Shown here piece after piece: positions 10,300 through 18,466 of a stretch of DNA of 43,358 bases. Source of the DNA: a virus; the IMG/VR virus record IMGVR_UViG_3300042564_000583, positions 1 to 43,358 of that record; one strand, given 5' to 3'. The translations under genes and the position numbers were made by a program. The notes beneath the pieces were generated by a model that searched no databases, was not told the origin of the DNA, and worked only from the letters and a program-made list of their open reading frames with translations. The stretch's first letter is position 1, and every line of letters starts with the position of its first letter.

Positions 10300-12960
10300 T
10301 TGTTTAACACTGACTCATTTGGTAATGTATATTTTCCTGCAGGAGTATCTGTAACGTCAATACCTGCTACTACTGGTACGCAGAATAAAGTTCTTGTGCC
10401 TGGACCTGGTGGTAGAATATCTTCTGCTTCTATATCACAGCTTATCACACAAAGCGGTGGTAACCTTGTTAGTTCTATATTTGGTAGAACAGGAGTGGTT
10501 ACTGCTGCTTTAGGAGACTATAATACAGATCAAATTACAGAAGGTCAATCTTTATATTTTTCTGCAAGTAGAGCTAGAAAAGTATTAAGTGTTACAACAT
10601 TTAATACTTCTGGTCCGGCTACTTATGATAGCACTACTGGTATTATCAATATACCACAGTATGGATCAGGAGAATCTAGTCCTGCTAACTTTGTTCCTCT
10701 TACTAGAAAAATTAGCATTAACGGTCAGACAGCAGATCTATCTGTAGACAGAATGTTTAGTGTTGAAGAGATGGTATACCCACCTTTAGGTATACCGGTA
10801 TCTAATGGTACATCATGGGCAGCAAGTATAACTAATAACTCTGCTAATTGGAATACGGCATATTCTTGGGGTAACCATGCATTAGCTGGTTATTTAACTT
10901 CTTTTACAGAAACAGACCCAATCTGGACTGCAGAAAAAGTTAATTACTATACAAAGATTCAAGCTGATGCTAGATATCTGCAGTCTTATACGGAAACAGA
11001 TCCTGTATGGACAGCAGAAAAAATAAACTATTATACTAAAACACAATCAGACGGAAGATACTTACAATCTTTTACAGAGACTGACCCTATATGGACATCT
11101 GAAAAAACTAATTATGCTTTAAAGACATACGTAGATACAAGCATATCTAACTTAATAGACACTGCTCCAACAACACTTAATACTCTTAATGAGTTGGCAG
11201 CTGCATTAGGAGATGATGCTAACTTTAGTACAACTATCACTACACTAATAGGTACTAAAGAACCAGCTATTACTCCAGGTACTACAGCACAATACTGGCG
11301 TGGTGATAAGACCTGGCAAACATTACCTATATACACACTTAGTGGTCTAGGTGGTGAGCCAGCAATAAGTCCAGGAACTACTTCACAGTATTGGAGAGGT
11401 GATAAAACTTGGCAGACTTTACCTATTTATTCATTACCAATTGCTACAGCATCTATATTAGGTGGTATAAAAGTAGGTTCTAATTTATCTATAAACCCAA
11501 CTACTGGAGTTTTAGATGCAACATTTACATACACATTGCCTACAGCTAGTGCTACAGTTCTTGGAGGCATAAAGGTAGGATCAAATTTATCTATAGATGG
11601 TAATGGGGTTCTTTCTGCTGGAAATAGTTATGTACTTCCAATAGCTTCTGCTTCAGTACTAGGAGGAATTAAAGTAGGAACTAATCTTAGTATAGATGCA
11701 AACGGTGTTTTATCTTCAACGGATACTAATACAACTTACGCTAATTTTACAAGAACAGTATCAGGACTTGTACCTAATCCTGGAGGATCAACCACTAATC
11801 GTTATTTACGAGAAGATGGTACATGGGTAATTCCACCAGACACTGATACAAATACATGGGTTGCTAACTCTGTTAACGTAGCAGGTTATGTAGCAGCTCC
11901 TGGTGCAGTTGCAAATAAAGTGTGGAAGACAGATGGTTCAGGAAATCCTGCATGGAGAGATGATGCTGACACTGATACAGTTTATGTTCACCCTACCACT
12001 GCCGGTAATAAACATATTCCTGCAGGAGGAACAACTGGTCAAATATTAAGATGGTCTGCAGATGGCACAGCTGTATGGGGAGCAGATAATGATACTACTT
12101 ATACATTAGCTGGATTAGGTGGACTTGCTTTATCTGGTGGAGTTATGACTGGAGCAATCACTTTAAAAGAAGGTGTAGGCAATGGTCTTAAGTTTCCAAA
12201 TGATGTATTTGGAGGAAGTGGAGATACTGCAGGTATGAGACTAGTTGCTCGTAGTGGTGAAGCTATGTCTTTAGAAGTATATCTTACTAATGATGCTGAT
12301 GATTGGTTTAATATATCTGTTCCTGATAATAATGCAGCTAAAGTAAATGGTAATACTATTTGGAATACTGCTAACTTAACTAATCTAAACCAGCTTTCAA
12401 ACGGTCCTGGTTATATTACATCTTATGTAAATACATGGGATGCAAATACAAGAGATGTTGCTGGATATGTTGCCGCACCTGGAGCTGTAGCTAATAAAGT
12501 ATGGAAAACTGATGCAAGTGGTAATCCAGCTTGGCGTGATGATGCCGATACAGATACTAACACAACTTATACAGCAGGAGCTGGGTTAACTCTTAGTGGT
12601 ACAAGTTTTAGTGTAACTAAAACAATTACTGCTTCTGAAACTGCAGACACTATTGCTTTAAGAAATGGTAGTGGTCAACTAGTAGCAACAGGTTTTTTTC
12701 AAGCATCTAGTAGAACACTAAAGACTAATATTAGTCCTTTTACAAGATCTGCTTTAGATATAATTAGAGAAGTTTCTGTTGTAAGCTTTAACTATAAAAC
12801 AGATGTTATAAATAAACATATTGGTTTTATTGCAGAAGATACTCCAGAAGAGTTATCTACAAGAAGTAAAAATGTAATGGATTCTAATAATACTATTGGT
12901 GTATTGTTAAAGGCTATACAAGAATTAGAAGATAGAATTAAAACCCTTGAATCTAAGTAA
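10300..12960 (+). CDS. tail fibre with S74-like C-terminal domain (fibre 3)
   Basis: This 886-residue fibre has repeated shaft modules. A 28-residue unit beginning TETDP(I/V)WT occurs three times, followed by an ELAAALGDD module and two QYWRGDKTWQTLP units. Three LPxAxAxxLGGIKVGxNLSI units and two copies of a VAGYVAAPGAVANKVWKTD segment follow. The C-terminal 84 residues resemble an S74 chaperone: SSRTLKTNI at 803-811, IGFIAEDTPEEL, and a final coiled helix. The usual Asp after the catalytic Ser is Ser here, so self-cleavage is less certain. A stop at 10294 forces the start to 10297 or later, and the only nearby start codon is TTG at 10300. The next in-frame ATG is about 150 codons in, so a TTG start is likely. 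Confidence 0.85.
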   Translation: MFNTDSFGNVYFPAGVSVTSIPATTGTQNKVLVPGPGGRISSASISQLITQSGGNLVSSIFGRTGVVTAALGDYNTDQITEGQSLYFSASRARKVLSVTTFNTSGPATYDSTTGIINIPQYGSGESSPANFVPLTRKISINGQTADLSVDRMFSVEEMVYPPLGIPVSNGTSWAASITNNSANWNTAYSWGNHALAGYLTSFTETDPIWTAEKVNYYTKIQADARYLQSYTETDPVWTAEKINYYTKTQSDGRYLQSFTETDPIWTSEKTNYALKTYVDTSISNLIDTAPTTLNTLNELAAALGDDANFSTTITTLIGTKEPAITPGTTAQYWRGDKTWQTLPIYTLSGLGGEPAISPGTTSQYWRGDKTWQTLPIYSLPIATASILGGIKVGSNLSINPTTGVLDATFTYTLPTASATVLGGIKVGSNLSIDGNGVLSAGNSYVLPIASASVLGGIKVGTNLSIDANGVLSSTDTNTTYANFTRTVSGLVPNPGGSTTNRYLREDGTWVIPPDTDTNTWVANSVNVAGYVAAPGAVANKVWKTDGSGNPAWRDDADTDTVYVHPTTAGNKHIPAGGTTGQILRWSADGTAVWGADNDTTYTLAGLGGLALSGGVMTGAITLKEGVGNGLKFPNDVFGGSGDTAGMRLVARSGEAMSLEVYLTNDADDWFNISVPDNNAAKVNGNTIWNTANLTNLNQLSNGPGYITSYVNTWDANTRDVAGYVAAPGAVANKVWKTDASGNPAWRDDADTDTNTTYTAGAGLTLSGTSFSVTKTITASETADTIALRNGSGQLVATGFFQASSRTLKTNISPFTRSALDIIREVSVVSFNYKTDVINKHIGFIAEDTPEELSTRSKNVMDSNNTIGVLLKAIQELEDRIKTLESK

Positions 12961-13688
12961 TGAGAAGTAATGGTTTTCAGATAACAGGAAATGAGCTTAA
13001 AGCCATGTCTAACGAAGGTTTGATAGGTGTTAAAACTTCTATTGAACAAACAAACCGTTGCTTAACACGTGAAGAAGTTTTTAATTCTGTTTATTGTTAT
13101 GCAGGTAGTGCACCATCTGGAAACTTTATTCCATTTACTAATGGTGCACTATCTCCAAATTTAACTTGTAACTTTGAATATATAAATCCAATAATAGCTA
13201 CTTCTGTAGTTTTTTGGATGAATCAAGAAGGTAACCCATATTTGAATTGTGATTTGTTTGCTAACATAAATGGTAATCCGCTAATGTTAGATCCAGCTAA
13301 CAATTTAAATGGTATGTTTTTTGGTGGTCCTCAAATATCACCTGATATGAAAACGGTAACTCCAGTTGGAGGTGTTGTTTATGTTCAAGCTAACTTTGGA
13401 TTAAATAGCCCTGAAGCAGGAAATGATTGGGGGTGGAATGCTCCTGGTATTGGTAAACTTGAAGTATATGCAAATGGAAGTTTAATAAGTAATCAAACTC
13501 TTTGGAAATATCCCTATAGTGGACCAAATGCAGAAAGTTTAAACTACTCTATTACAATACAGGCAGGTGTAACTTATTATATAAAAGCATATTCACTGGT
13601 AGCTTACACGTATGAAGGTTGTTACGATGTAACAAACGCTTATAATGCTTGTGGTGGTAGTGGTGAATGTGGATGCATAGCATGTTAA
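12960..13688 (+). CDS. unknown fibre-associated protein, Cys-rich C-terminus
   Basis: This 242-residue protein's ATG overlaps the stop of fibre 3 by one base (TAATG), which suggests translational coupling and a role linked to that fibre. I do not recognise the family. The N-terminal 50 residues look helical (GNELKAMSNEGLIGVK). The rest is rich in Gly, Asn and aromatic residues and predicted beta-strand, as in secreted carbohydrate-binding or tail-tip folds. The C-terminus has a cysteine cluster (YEGCYDV, NACGGSGECGCIAC). No signal peptide or membrane helix is evident. A tail-tip or fibre accessory protein is the best guess from position. Confidence 0.6.
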   Translation: MRSNGFQITGNELKAMSNEGLIGVKTSIEQTNRCLTREEVFNSVYCYAGSAPSGNFIPFTNGALSPNLTCNFEYINPIIATSVVFWMNQEGNPYLNCDLFANINGNPLMLDPANNLNGMFFGGPQISPDMKTVTPVGGVVYVQANFGLNSPEAGNDWGWNAPGIGKLEVYANGSLISNQTLWKYPYSGPNAESLNYSITIQAGVTYYIKAYSLVAYTYEGCYDVTNAYNACGGSGECGCIAC

Positions 13689-13691
13689 TAT

Positions 13692-15233
13692 ATGGCAAAT
13701 AACGCAATACTATATTCTTATTGTTCTACATTTAATGTAGGATGTCCTGTGTGGACTACTCCAGATAGAACTGTAGTAGCAAGTCCAGGTATATATTCTG
13801 CATTTGATTATAGTGTACAAGGTACTAGATATATTACTGTAGCTAATGGTGTAATTACATCTATTGATAATTTATGTCCAGTAGGACCTGGTAGTGTAAT
13901 TGCTACAATATCAGGATATAACACTGGAATAATAGAAGTATCTAGAGGAGAAAATAGTACAAGCATGACTCCATTTTATACATTAGGTAGAGATTGGATT
14001 GAAGCTAAATCTAGTACAAATGGTGTATATATATATGCAATTAGAAATCTTATTGTTCCAGAATCTGGTGGAAGAATTGAAAGATCATTAGACAGTGGTG
14101 CAACCTTTAATATTATTTCATCTGGTGTGACACCTACTCATAATCCAGTAGCTATATCAATGGACGAAACAGGTGATACTGTTCTTGTTGTAACTCAAAA
14201 TGGATATATTTATTATAACTTAGGACCTTATTATACTAACTTTAGTTCTTCAACTACTCCAGGAATAAGAAACTGGAAAGCTGTTGCTGTTAGTGCTGCT
14301 GGAAATCTTATTATTGCAGCTGCTGAAGATGGTACAGTTTGGAGAACTTCTAGATACCAATTAGTTAATACACCTAACACTCAAGGATGGGTTCAATCTA
14401 ATGTAGGTGGTGGCTCAAATTCTTGGACATCAATAGCAATGAACCGTTTAGGTTCTGTTATATGGTTGGTTGGAAATAATACACATCCATATTTATCAAC
14501 AGATGGTGGGCAAACTTTTATACAAGTACCAATAACAGTTACCATACCTAATATAGGTACAATAAGTAGTCCTTTTAATTTTTCAAATATTGCTACAGAT
14601 AATCTAGGTAATAATACAGTAGCTACAGTTGAGCCAAGTAGTAATTCTGCTAATCTTAGTTTTATTGCAAAAAACTTTATTGGTGGTTCTGTGAACTATA
14701 ATAACTGGTCATGGGGTTGGGGGTATACAGGTTATTATCCATATAATGGAATGCCAAATGGCAATTGGACAGGACTAACCGTAAGTTCAAATGCTGCTAC
14801 AATATACGCTGTTAACAATCATCCAACACAAGGTGGATTATATATATCACAAGATAATGCTTCAAATTTCTATTTTACTGGAGGTGTAAAATCTTATACA
14901 TCAATAAGTTATATAAGAAATCAAACTTGTCCAGCAAATGGTACAGTTTTAGATCAATATTGTGATGGAACAAGTTGGATACAAGTATTTGCAAATGGGA
15001 CATGTGGTACATATACTACTGTAGATTATAACTCTCCTAACTGTCAATCTCTAGAATGTAATGCTTATTCTGTATCTGATTTTGGATATGTATCTTATGT
15101 AGATTGTAATGGTGATAATCAGTTTGTATACTACAGTCCTGGAGATTTCTTTTGTGCTCGTACTTTTAACTATGGTCCAGCATATCTATATGCACTTGGT
15201 TGTGATGTAGGACCTGGAGGAGGATTTGTTTAA
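13692..15233 (+). CDS. Asp-box (BNR/sialidase-like) beta-propeller virion protein
   Basis: This 513-residue protein starts three bases after the preceding stop. Two clear Asp-box motifs of the S-x-D-x-G-x-T-F type are present: SLDSGATF at residues 132-139 and STDGGQTF at 269-276, with a degenerate SQDNASNF further on. Repeated strands between them (AISMDETGDTVLVV, AVAVSAAGNLIIAA, SIAMNRLGSVIWLV) have the spacing of propeller blades. Asp-boxes are structural, so enzyme activity on a glycan is not established. The C-terminal 95 residues form a separate Cys-rich module (CPANGTVLDQYCDG, then FANGTCGTYTTV and NSPNC), a type I associate with phage adhesins. Glycan binding at the cell surface is the likely role, by inference. 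Confidence 0.65.
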   Translation: MANNAILYSYCSTFNVGCPVWTTPDRTVVASPGIYSAFDYSVQGTRYITVANGVITSIDNLCPVGPGSVIATISGYNTGIIEVSRGENSTSMTPFYTLGRDWIEAKSSTNGVYIYAIRNLIVPESGGRIERSLDSGATFNIISSGVTPTHNPVAISMDETGDTVLVVTQNGYIYYNLGPYYTNFSSSTTPGIRNWKAVAVSAAGNLIIAAAEDGTVWRTSRYQLVNTPNTQGWVQSNVGGGSNSWTSIAMNRLGSVIWLVGNNTHPYLSTDGGQTFIQVPITVTIPNIGTISSPFNFSNIATDNLGNNTVATVEPSSNSANLSFIAKNFIGGSVNYNNWSWGWGYTGYYPYNGMPNGNWTGLTVSSNAATIYAVNNHPTQGGLYISQDNASNFYFTGGVKSYTSISYIRNQTCPANGTVLDQYCDGTSWIQVFANGTCGTYTTVDYNSPNCQSLECNAYSVSDFGYVSYVDCNGDNQFVYYSPGDFFCARTFNYGPAYLYALGCDVGPGGGFV

Positions 15234-15264
15234 TAATTTAAAAAACATTTAATATCTTTACAAT

Positions 15265-15741
15265 ATGGCTTTACCAACAGCTGGAAATAGCATAAGTATT
15301 TCTCAAATTAGAACAGAACTTGGAACTAGTTCTGGAAGTCTTAGAACTTTATCATCATTGGCTGGTAAATCTACACCAGATGCTATGAGTGAGTTTTATG
15401 GATATAGTAGTGCTGTAACAGTTAACATTAATGCTTTTGTTCCAAGCAATATGGGTTGTTACAACAACTATACGTTTGCTGCAGCAACTGAAAGTTCAGT
15501 AGCTGTAAATACAAATGTAAGTGTTAACGTATACTGGTATGGTGATTTAGGTGGTTATATTGCAGGATATTTTACCATAAATTCAGGAAATTATTGTGGA
15601 AGCACAAATATATCTACTGGTGGTAGTATAAACTGTATAGGTGAATATATTTCAAACATTAGTTGGGAAGTAACTCCATCAACTAGTGGAAGTCAAAATT
15701 ATTTTCCTTTTAACTATTATACTGATTTATTTCCTTGTTAA
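15265..15741 (+). CDS. small tail/fibre-associated protein with ISxSQI N-terminal module
   Basis: This 158-residue protein opens with ISISQIRTELGT, followed by LRTLSSLAGK and a MSEFYGY segment. This roughly 45-residue N-terminal module recurs in small tail-associated proteins of many phages and probably mediates virion attachment. The remaining 110 residues are beta-rich, with Cys, Tyr and Asn (SNMGCYNNYTF, VSVNVYWYGDLGG), and look like a small binding domain of unknown target. It lies 31 bases after the Asp-box protein gene in an A/T-rich gap with no obvious ribosome-binding site. Confidence 0.6.
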   Translation: MALPTAGNSISISQIRTELGTSSGSLRTLSSLAGKSTPDAMSEFYGYSSAVTVNINAFVPSNMGCYNNYTFAAATESSVAVNTNVSVNVYWYGDLGGYIAGYFTINSGNYCGSTNISTGGSINCIGEYISNISWEVTPSTSGSQNYFPFNYYTDLFPC

Positions 15742-15758
15742 TTATTAAAAAATAAAAT

Positions 15759-15986
15759 ATGATAACTTACAAACTAAGACCTGACACAATTCCAGTTAGA
15801 ATTGATACTGAGGCTAAAACTATTACAAATGTTGTAAATAAACCTGATCAAAAAATATTAGGTTTTATGACTAATGAAGATTATTATAGCAAGTATGTAG
15901 CTGATGCTGGTTCTTGGCCTCTTATTACAGAAGAAGAATTTAATACTGCTAAGGCAGAAGTTATAGCAGCTTTATCTGTCATTTAG
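15759..15986 (+). CDS. small unknown protein ending the fibre operon
   Basis: This 75-residue protein (MITYKLRPDTIPVRID...) has no motif I recognise. It looks like a short beta hairpin followed by acidic helical segments (TNEDYYSKYV, TEEEFNTAKAEVIAAL). It starts 17 bases after the preceding gene, and a putative promoter array follows it, so it is probably the last gene of the fibre transcription unit. Small proteins at this position can be fibre chaperones or adaptors, but nothing in the sequence decides this. Confidence 0.55.
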   Translation: MITYKLRPDTIPVRIDTEAKTITNVVNKPDQKILGFMTNEDYYSKYVADAGSWPLITEEEFNTAKAEVIAALSVI

Positions 15987-16010
15987 ACATTAAAACATGT
16001 GAATAAACTT

Positions 16011-16044
16011 TTTGGTTGTATATTTGTATATATTTGTATATTCG
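16011..16044 (+). promoter_or_regulatory. putative Bacteroidota-type promoter array
   Basis: Two exact TAnnTTTG boxes (TATATTTG at 16019-16026 and 16029-16036) and a third near-copy (TATATTCG at 16037-16044) lie in tandem. A TTTG at 16011-16014 could serve as the upstream -33 element for the third box. TAnnTTTG is the -7 element of the Bacteroidota primary sigma factor. The array sits in the largest gap of the left third of the window and precedes the gene at 16074 by about 30 bases. Confidence 0.55.
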
Positions 16045-16073
16045 TAGCAGATTAATCTAAAATAAAAAAAACA

Positions 16074-16586
16074 ATGGAAAAAATTTCTCTTAAGTTGTTT
16101 GAGTTCTACAATCTAGATGCAGAGCTTAACGGTTTATCCAATCAACAAACAGGTGAAAAGATTGCTTCTGGTTTAATCCAGGAAAAACTTTCTCTGGTTA
16201 CTAAGTACTGGCTAACAGAACTTGGTAAAAAAGTAGCTGCTGAAAAGGCTTCAGTAGAAGAATTAAAGAACGACCTTATCAAGAAGTATGGTAAGGAAGA
16301 TGACAAGGGTGGTATATCTATCCCTATGGTCATTGAAGAAATGGACTCAGAAGGTGAGCCTAAAAAAGATGTAGACAAGGATGGTAATTGGTTTACTAAA
16401 AAAGTAATCAACCCTGACTTTCAGTTGTTTGAGAAAGAGTTTAACGACTTGCTTCAGACTGAAAAAGAACTTGAGTACAAGGCTTTTACACTTGAAGACT
16501 TTGAAAAAGTTGAGACTTCTGAGAACTATGGAACTTTCTTTAAGCTTATTAAGATTGAAGAAACTAAGGTTGTACCTTTGAATTAA
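16074..16586 (+). CDS. unknown charged helical protein
   Basis: This 170-residue, lysine- and glutamate-rich, largely helical protein has no cysteine and no membrane segment. It has its own putative promoter upstream and an intrinsic terminator downstream, so it may be expressed separately and strongly. I see no catalytic motif. The segments LVTKYWLTELGKKVAAEKAS and FEKEFNDLLQTEKELEYKAF suggest an oligomeric helical or scaffold/chaperone-type protein. A tail-assembly chaperone is possible but not shown. Confidence 0.6.
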   Translation: MEKISLKLFEFYNLDAELNGLSNQQTGEKIASGLIQEKLSLVTKYWLTELGKKVAAEKASVEELKNDLIKKYGKEDDKGGISIPMVIEEMDSEGEPKKDVDKDGNWFTKKVINPDFQLFEKEFNDLLQTEKELEYKAFTLEDFEKVETSENYGTFFKLIKIEETKVVPLN

Positions 16587-16610
16587 GACAATCCTCCCTT
16601 CCATATATAA

Positions 16611-16643
16611 AAGACCACTCTATACTTAGGGTGGTTTTTTTGT
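16611..16643 (+). terminator. intrinsic terminator after the 170-residue protein gene
   Basis: ACCACTC (16614-16620) pairs with GGGTGGT (16629-16635) around an eight-base loop, giving a seven-pair stem with one G-T wobble. A run of seven T residues follows directly. It lies about 25 bases after the stop of the preceding gene. Confidence 0.75.
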
Positions 16644-16660
16644 TATTTCAACAAAAATAA

Positions 16661-16680
16661 TGTATATTATATTGTAGACT
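16661..16680 (+). promoter_or_regulatory. possible phage promoter element, shared 12-mer
   Basis: TGTATATTATAT at 16661-16672 followed by TGTAGACT occurs in the gap between a terminator and the ATG at 16705. The same 12-mer followed by ATGTAAACT occurs at 40553-40573, before another gene. A promoter is expected after the terminator. The match to the host -7 consensus is only partial (TATATTG), so this may be a phage-specific element. Confidence 0.35.
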
Positions 16681-16704
16681 ACTTAAAATCTAAACACAAA
16701 TATT

Positions 16705-17211
16705 ATGGCACTTAAGATTACAGCTCAGATTGGAACCGATAAAGGGATTACATCTGAGGCATATGTACGCATTGCTGATTATCAGATCTCTAAATATGGT
16801 TCTGCTAACTTTAGAATTGAGCTTTTTCAGAGTGAAGCTGACTCAGTTCCTGCAACATCTTATCCAGGAATGTCTGGAGGTGTAGCTCGTAACCAACAAA
16901 TTGGTGAGAGCTTGTATATTGCTATGACTAAACAAGTTGAGGAAACAATGACTGTAAAACGCATGGTTCCTGTACAAGTAGAATTTACTGAAGAAGCACC
17001 TGGTCCTTTAGATGAAGAAGGAAATCCTACAAGTACAACTGTAACAAGAACTCGTACAGAAATGCAAGAGCAAGATGTAGAAGAGACAATGACTAAAACT
17101 GTTCCTGATTTATCATCTGCAGAAGGTGTCGATGTATTTGAGTTTGGCTACAGTCACTTGAAAACAAAATTAGAAGGTCTGTTTGGTGCAGACAACGTGG
17201 TTGATTGTTAA
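16705..17211 (+). CDS. unknown small protein, possibly structural
   Basis: This 168-residue protein begins ALKITAQIGTDKGITSEAYVRI, a beta-rich opening of the kind found in small phage virion proteins. The middle holds repeated Thr/Glu-rich, low-complexity segments (VEETMTVKRMVPVQVEF, RTRTEMQEQDVEETMTKT). The end, FGYSHLKTKLEGLFGADNV, looks like a helix. No enzyme motif is seen. It follows a terminator and a possible promoter and is 24 bases upstream of the Cys-rich 409-residue protein gene. The reading frame is secure; the function is unknown. Confidence 0.6.
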   Translation: MALKITAQIGTDKGITSEAYVRIADYQISKYGSANFRIELFQSEADSVPATSYPGMSGGVARNQQIGESLYIAMTKQVEETMTVKRMVPVQVEFTEEAPGPLDEEGNPTSTTVTRTRTEMQEQDVEETMTKTVPDLSSAEGVDVFEFGYSHLKTKLEGLFGADNVVDC

Positions 17212-17235
17212 TAACTAATTGATATCCAATATTAT

Positions 17236-18465
17236 ATGCTACCTGTAAAATCCAATACTGCTGATAAGGGTTGTTCTCCGGTATCCTCCAATTGTGTAAT
17301 TTGGCAAGGACCGGATCTGTCTTGCATTAACCTCTGCAACGGTGATGCTATTTCTGATGTAGTGTATAAACTAGCAACTCAGCTATGTACAATACAGACT
17401 TCTTTAGACTTATCTACTATAGACTTATCTTGTCTAGTTTCATTTTGTTCGGCAACTAACCCAGCCCCTACTAATAAAACCCTGTCAGCAGTTTTGGATT
17501 TTATTATAGATAAAGTATGTTGTTTAAATACAACTATTGCAAATTTACCTGGAGCAGGATCTAATGGTTATACTGAACCTAATGTAGCATTGCCTACTTG
17601 TTTACAATATCAAGATCCCGGAACAGGTCAAACTGTTACTGTACTTCAACATAGTGCATATACTTTAAGACTTGCTAACCAGCATTGTAGTTTAAAAGCT
17701 GTTGTAGATAGCCACACAACAACTATTGCTTCTCATAATACAAGAATTACTGCTTTAGAAAATAGTCCTTCTGTAGTATTACCTACAGTGACACCTAATT
17801 GTATTCTTTCTCCAGTACCTACTGCTATGAACGTAGTATTAGATGAGTTAGAAGCACAGTATTGTAATTTAAGATCAGTATTAGGAACAAATACATCATT
17901 AACGGCAGCCGTTGCCCAACAGTGTCAAGGACTTGGAGCATCTGCTGCTTTAAGTTCTGCAGGTACTATCAGTAGTTTAACAGGCTGGAACGCTAGTTCA
18001 ACTACTATTTCGTCTGCTGTTCAAAATTTATGGGTAGTTCTTTGTGATATGAGATCTGCTATTTTTGATCTTAAAACTACAGCTGGTGCAACTGATTGCT
18101 CTGCGTTTATTCTTAACTTTAGTGCAGCAGCTAATGAAGCTCGTACAACAGTTACATTATTCTTTTCTGGAACTACAGTAGTACCTGCAGGTTTTGCAAA
18201 CTGTACTGCTCAAGGATCTAAAGTGACAATTAAAGATACATCTGGCAAAACGTTTACTGGTTACGTTGATTTGATTGCAGCACAAACTGATATTGATGGA
18301 ATAACATTTACAGTATCTGGAGCATCGTTAAATCCTGGTTCAAATTATACAGTAACTGTAGAAGGTTGTGTAAGCAAAAGTGGAAATACTTGTACTAAAA
18401 TAGTCAACTTTGATGTACCAGTACCTTGTCCTATTATTACATCAGTAACTGCAATATTATCATAG
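17236..18465 (+). CDS. Cys-rich virion anchor with repeated helical segments and beta-sandwich tail
   Basis: This 409-residue protein has an N-terminal module with NCVIWQGPDL and LCNGD (residues 19-40). A similar module occurs in the 218-residue protein at 19047, so it may be a common virion-docking element. A helix with a fixed Cys is repeated five times through residues 35-280: KLATQLCTIQTSL, FIIDKVCCLNTTI, RLANQHCSLKAVV, ELEAQYCNLRSVL and NLWVVLCDMRSAI. The last 120 residues form an Ig/FN3-like domain ending VPCPIITSVTAIL. The fold suggests an oligomeric coiled stalk carrying a beta-sandwich tip, probably a head or tail decoration fibre. This is inference from sequence pattern. The stop is one base from the next ATG. 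Confidence 0.65.
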   Translation: MLPVKSNTADKGCSPVSSNCVIWQGPDLSCINLCNGDAISDVVYKLATQLCTIQTSLDLSTIDLSCLVSFCSATNPAPTNKTLSAVLDFIIDKVCCLNTTIANLPGAGSNGYTEPNVALPTCLQYQDPGTGQTVTVLQHSAYTLRLANQHCSLKAVVDSHTTTIASHNTRITALENSPSVVLPTVTPNCILSPVPTAMNVVLDELEAQYCNLRSVLGTNTSLTAAVAQQCQGLGASAALSSAGTISSLTGWNASSTTISSAVQNLWVVLCDMRSAIFDLKTTAGATDCSAFILNFSAAANEARTTVTLFFSGTTVVPAGFANCTAQGSKVTIKDTSGKTFTGYVDLIAAQTDIDGITFTVSGASLNPGSNYTVTVEGCVSKSGNTCTKIVNFDVPVPCPIITSVTAILS

Positions 18466-18466
18466 T

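Noticed and set aside
10906-11720. Regular repeats resembling a CRISPR array
   Set aside because: The repeats are in-frame protein modules of fibre 3 with silent differences. There is no constant repeat with unique spacers.
672-12960. Diversity-generating retroelement acting on the fibres
   Set aside because: No reverse transcriptase, template repeat or A-biased variable copy was seen in the window; one elsewhere in the genome cannot be excluded.
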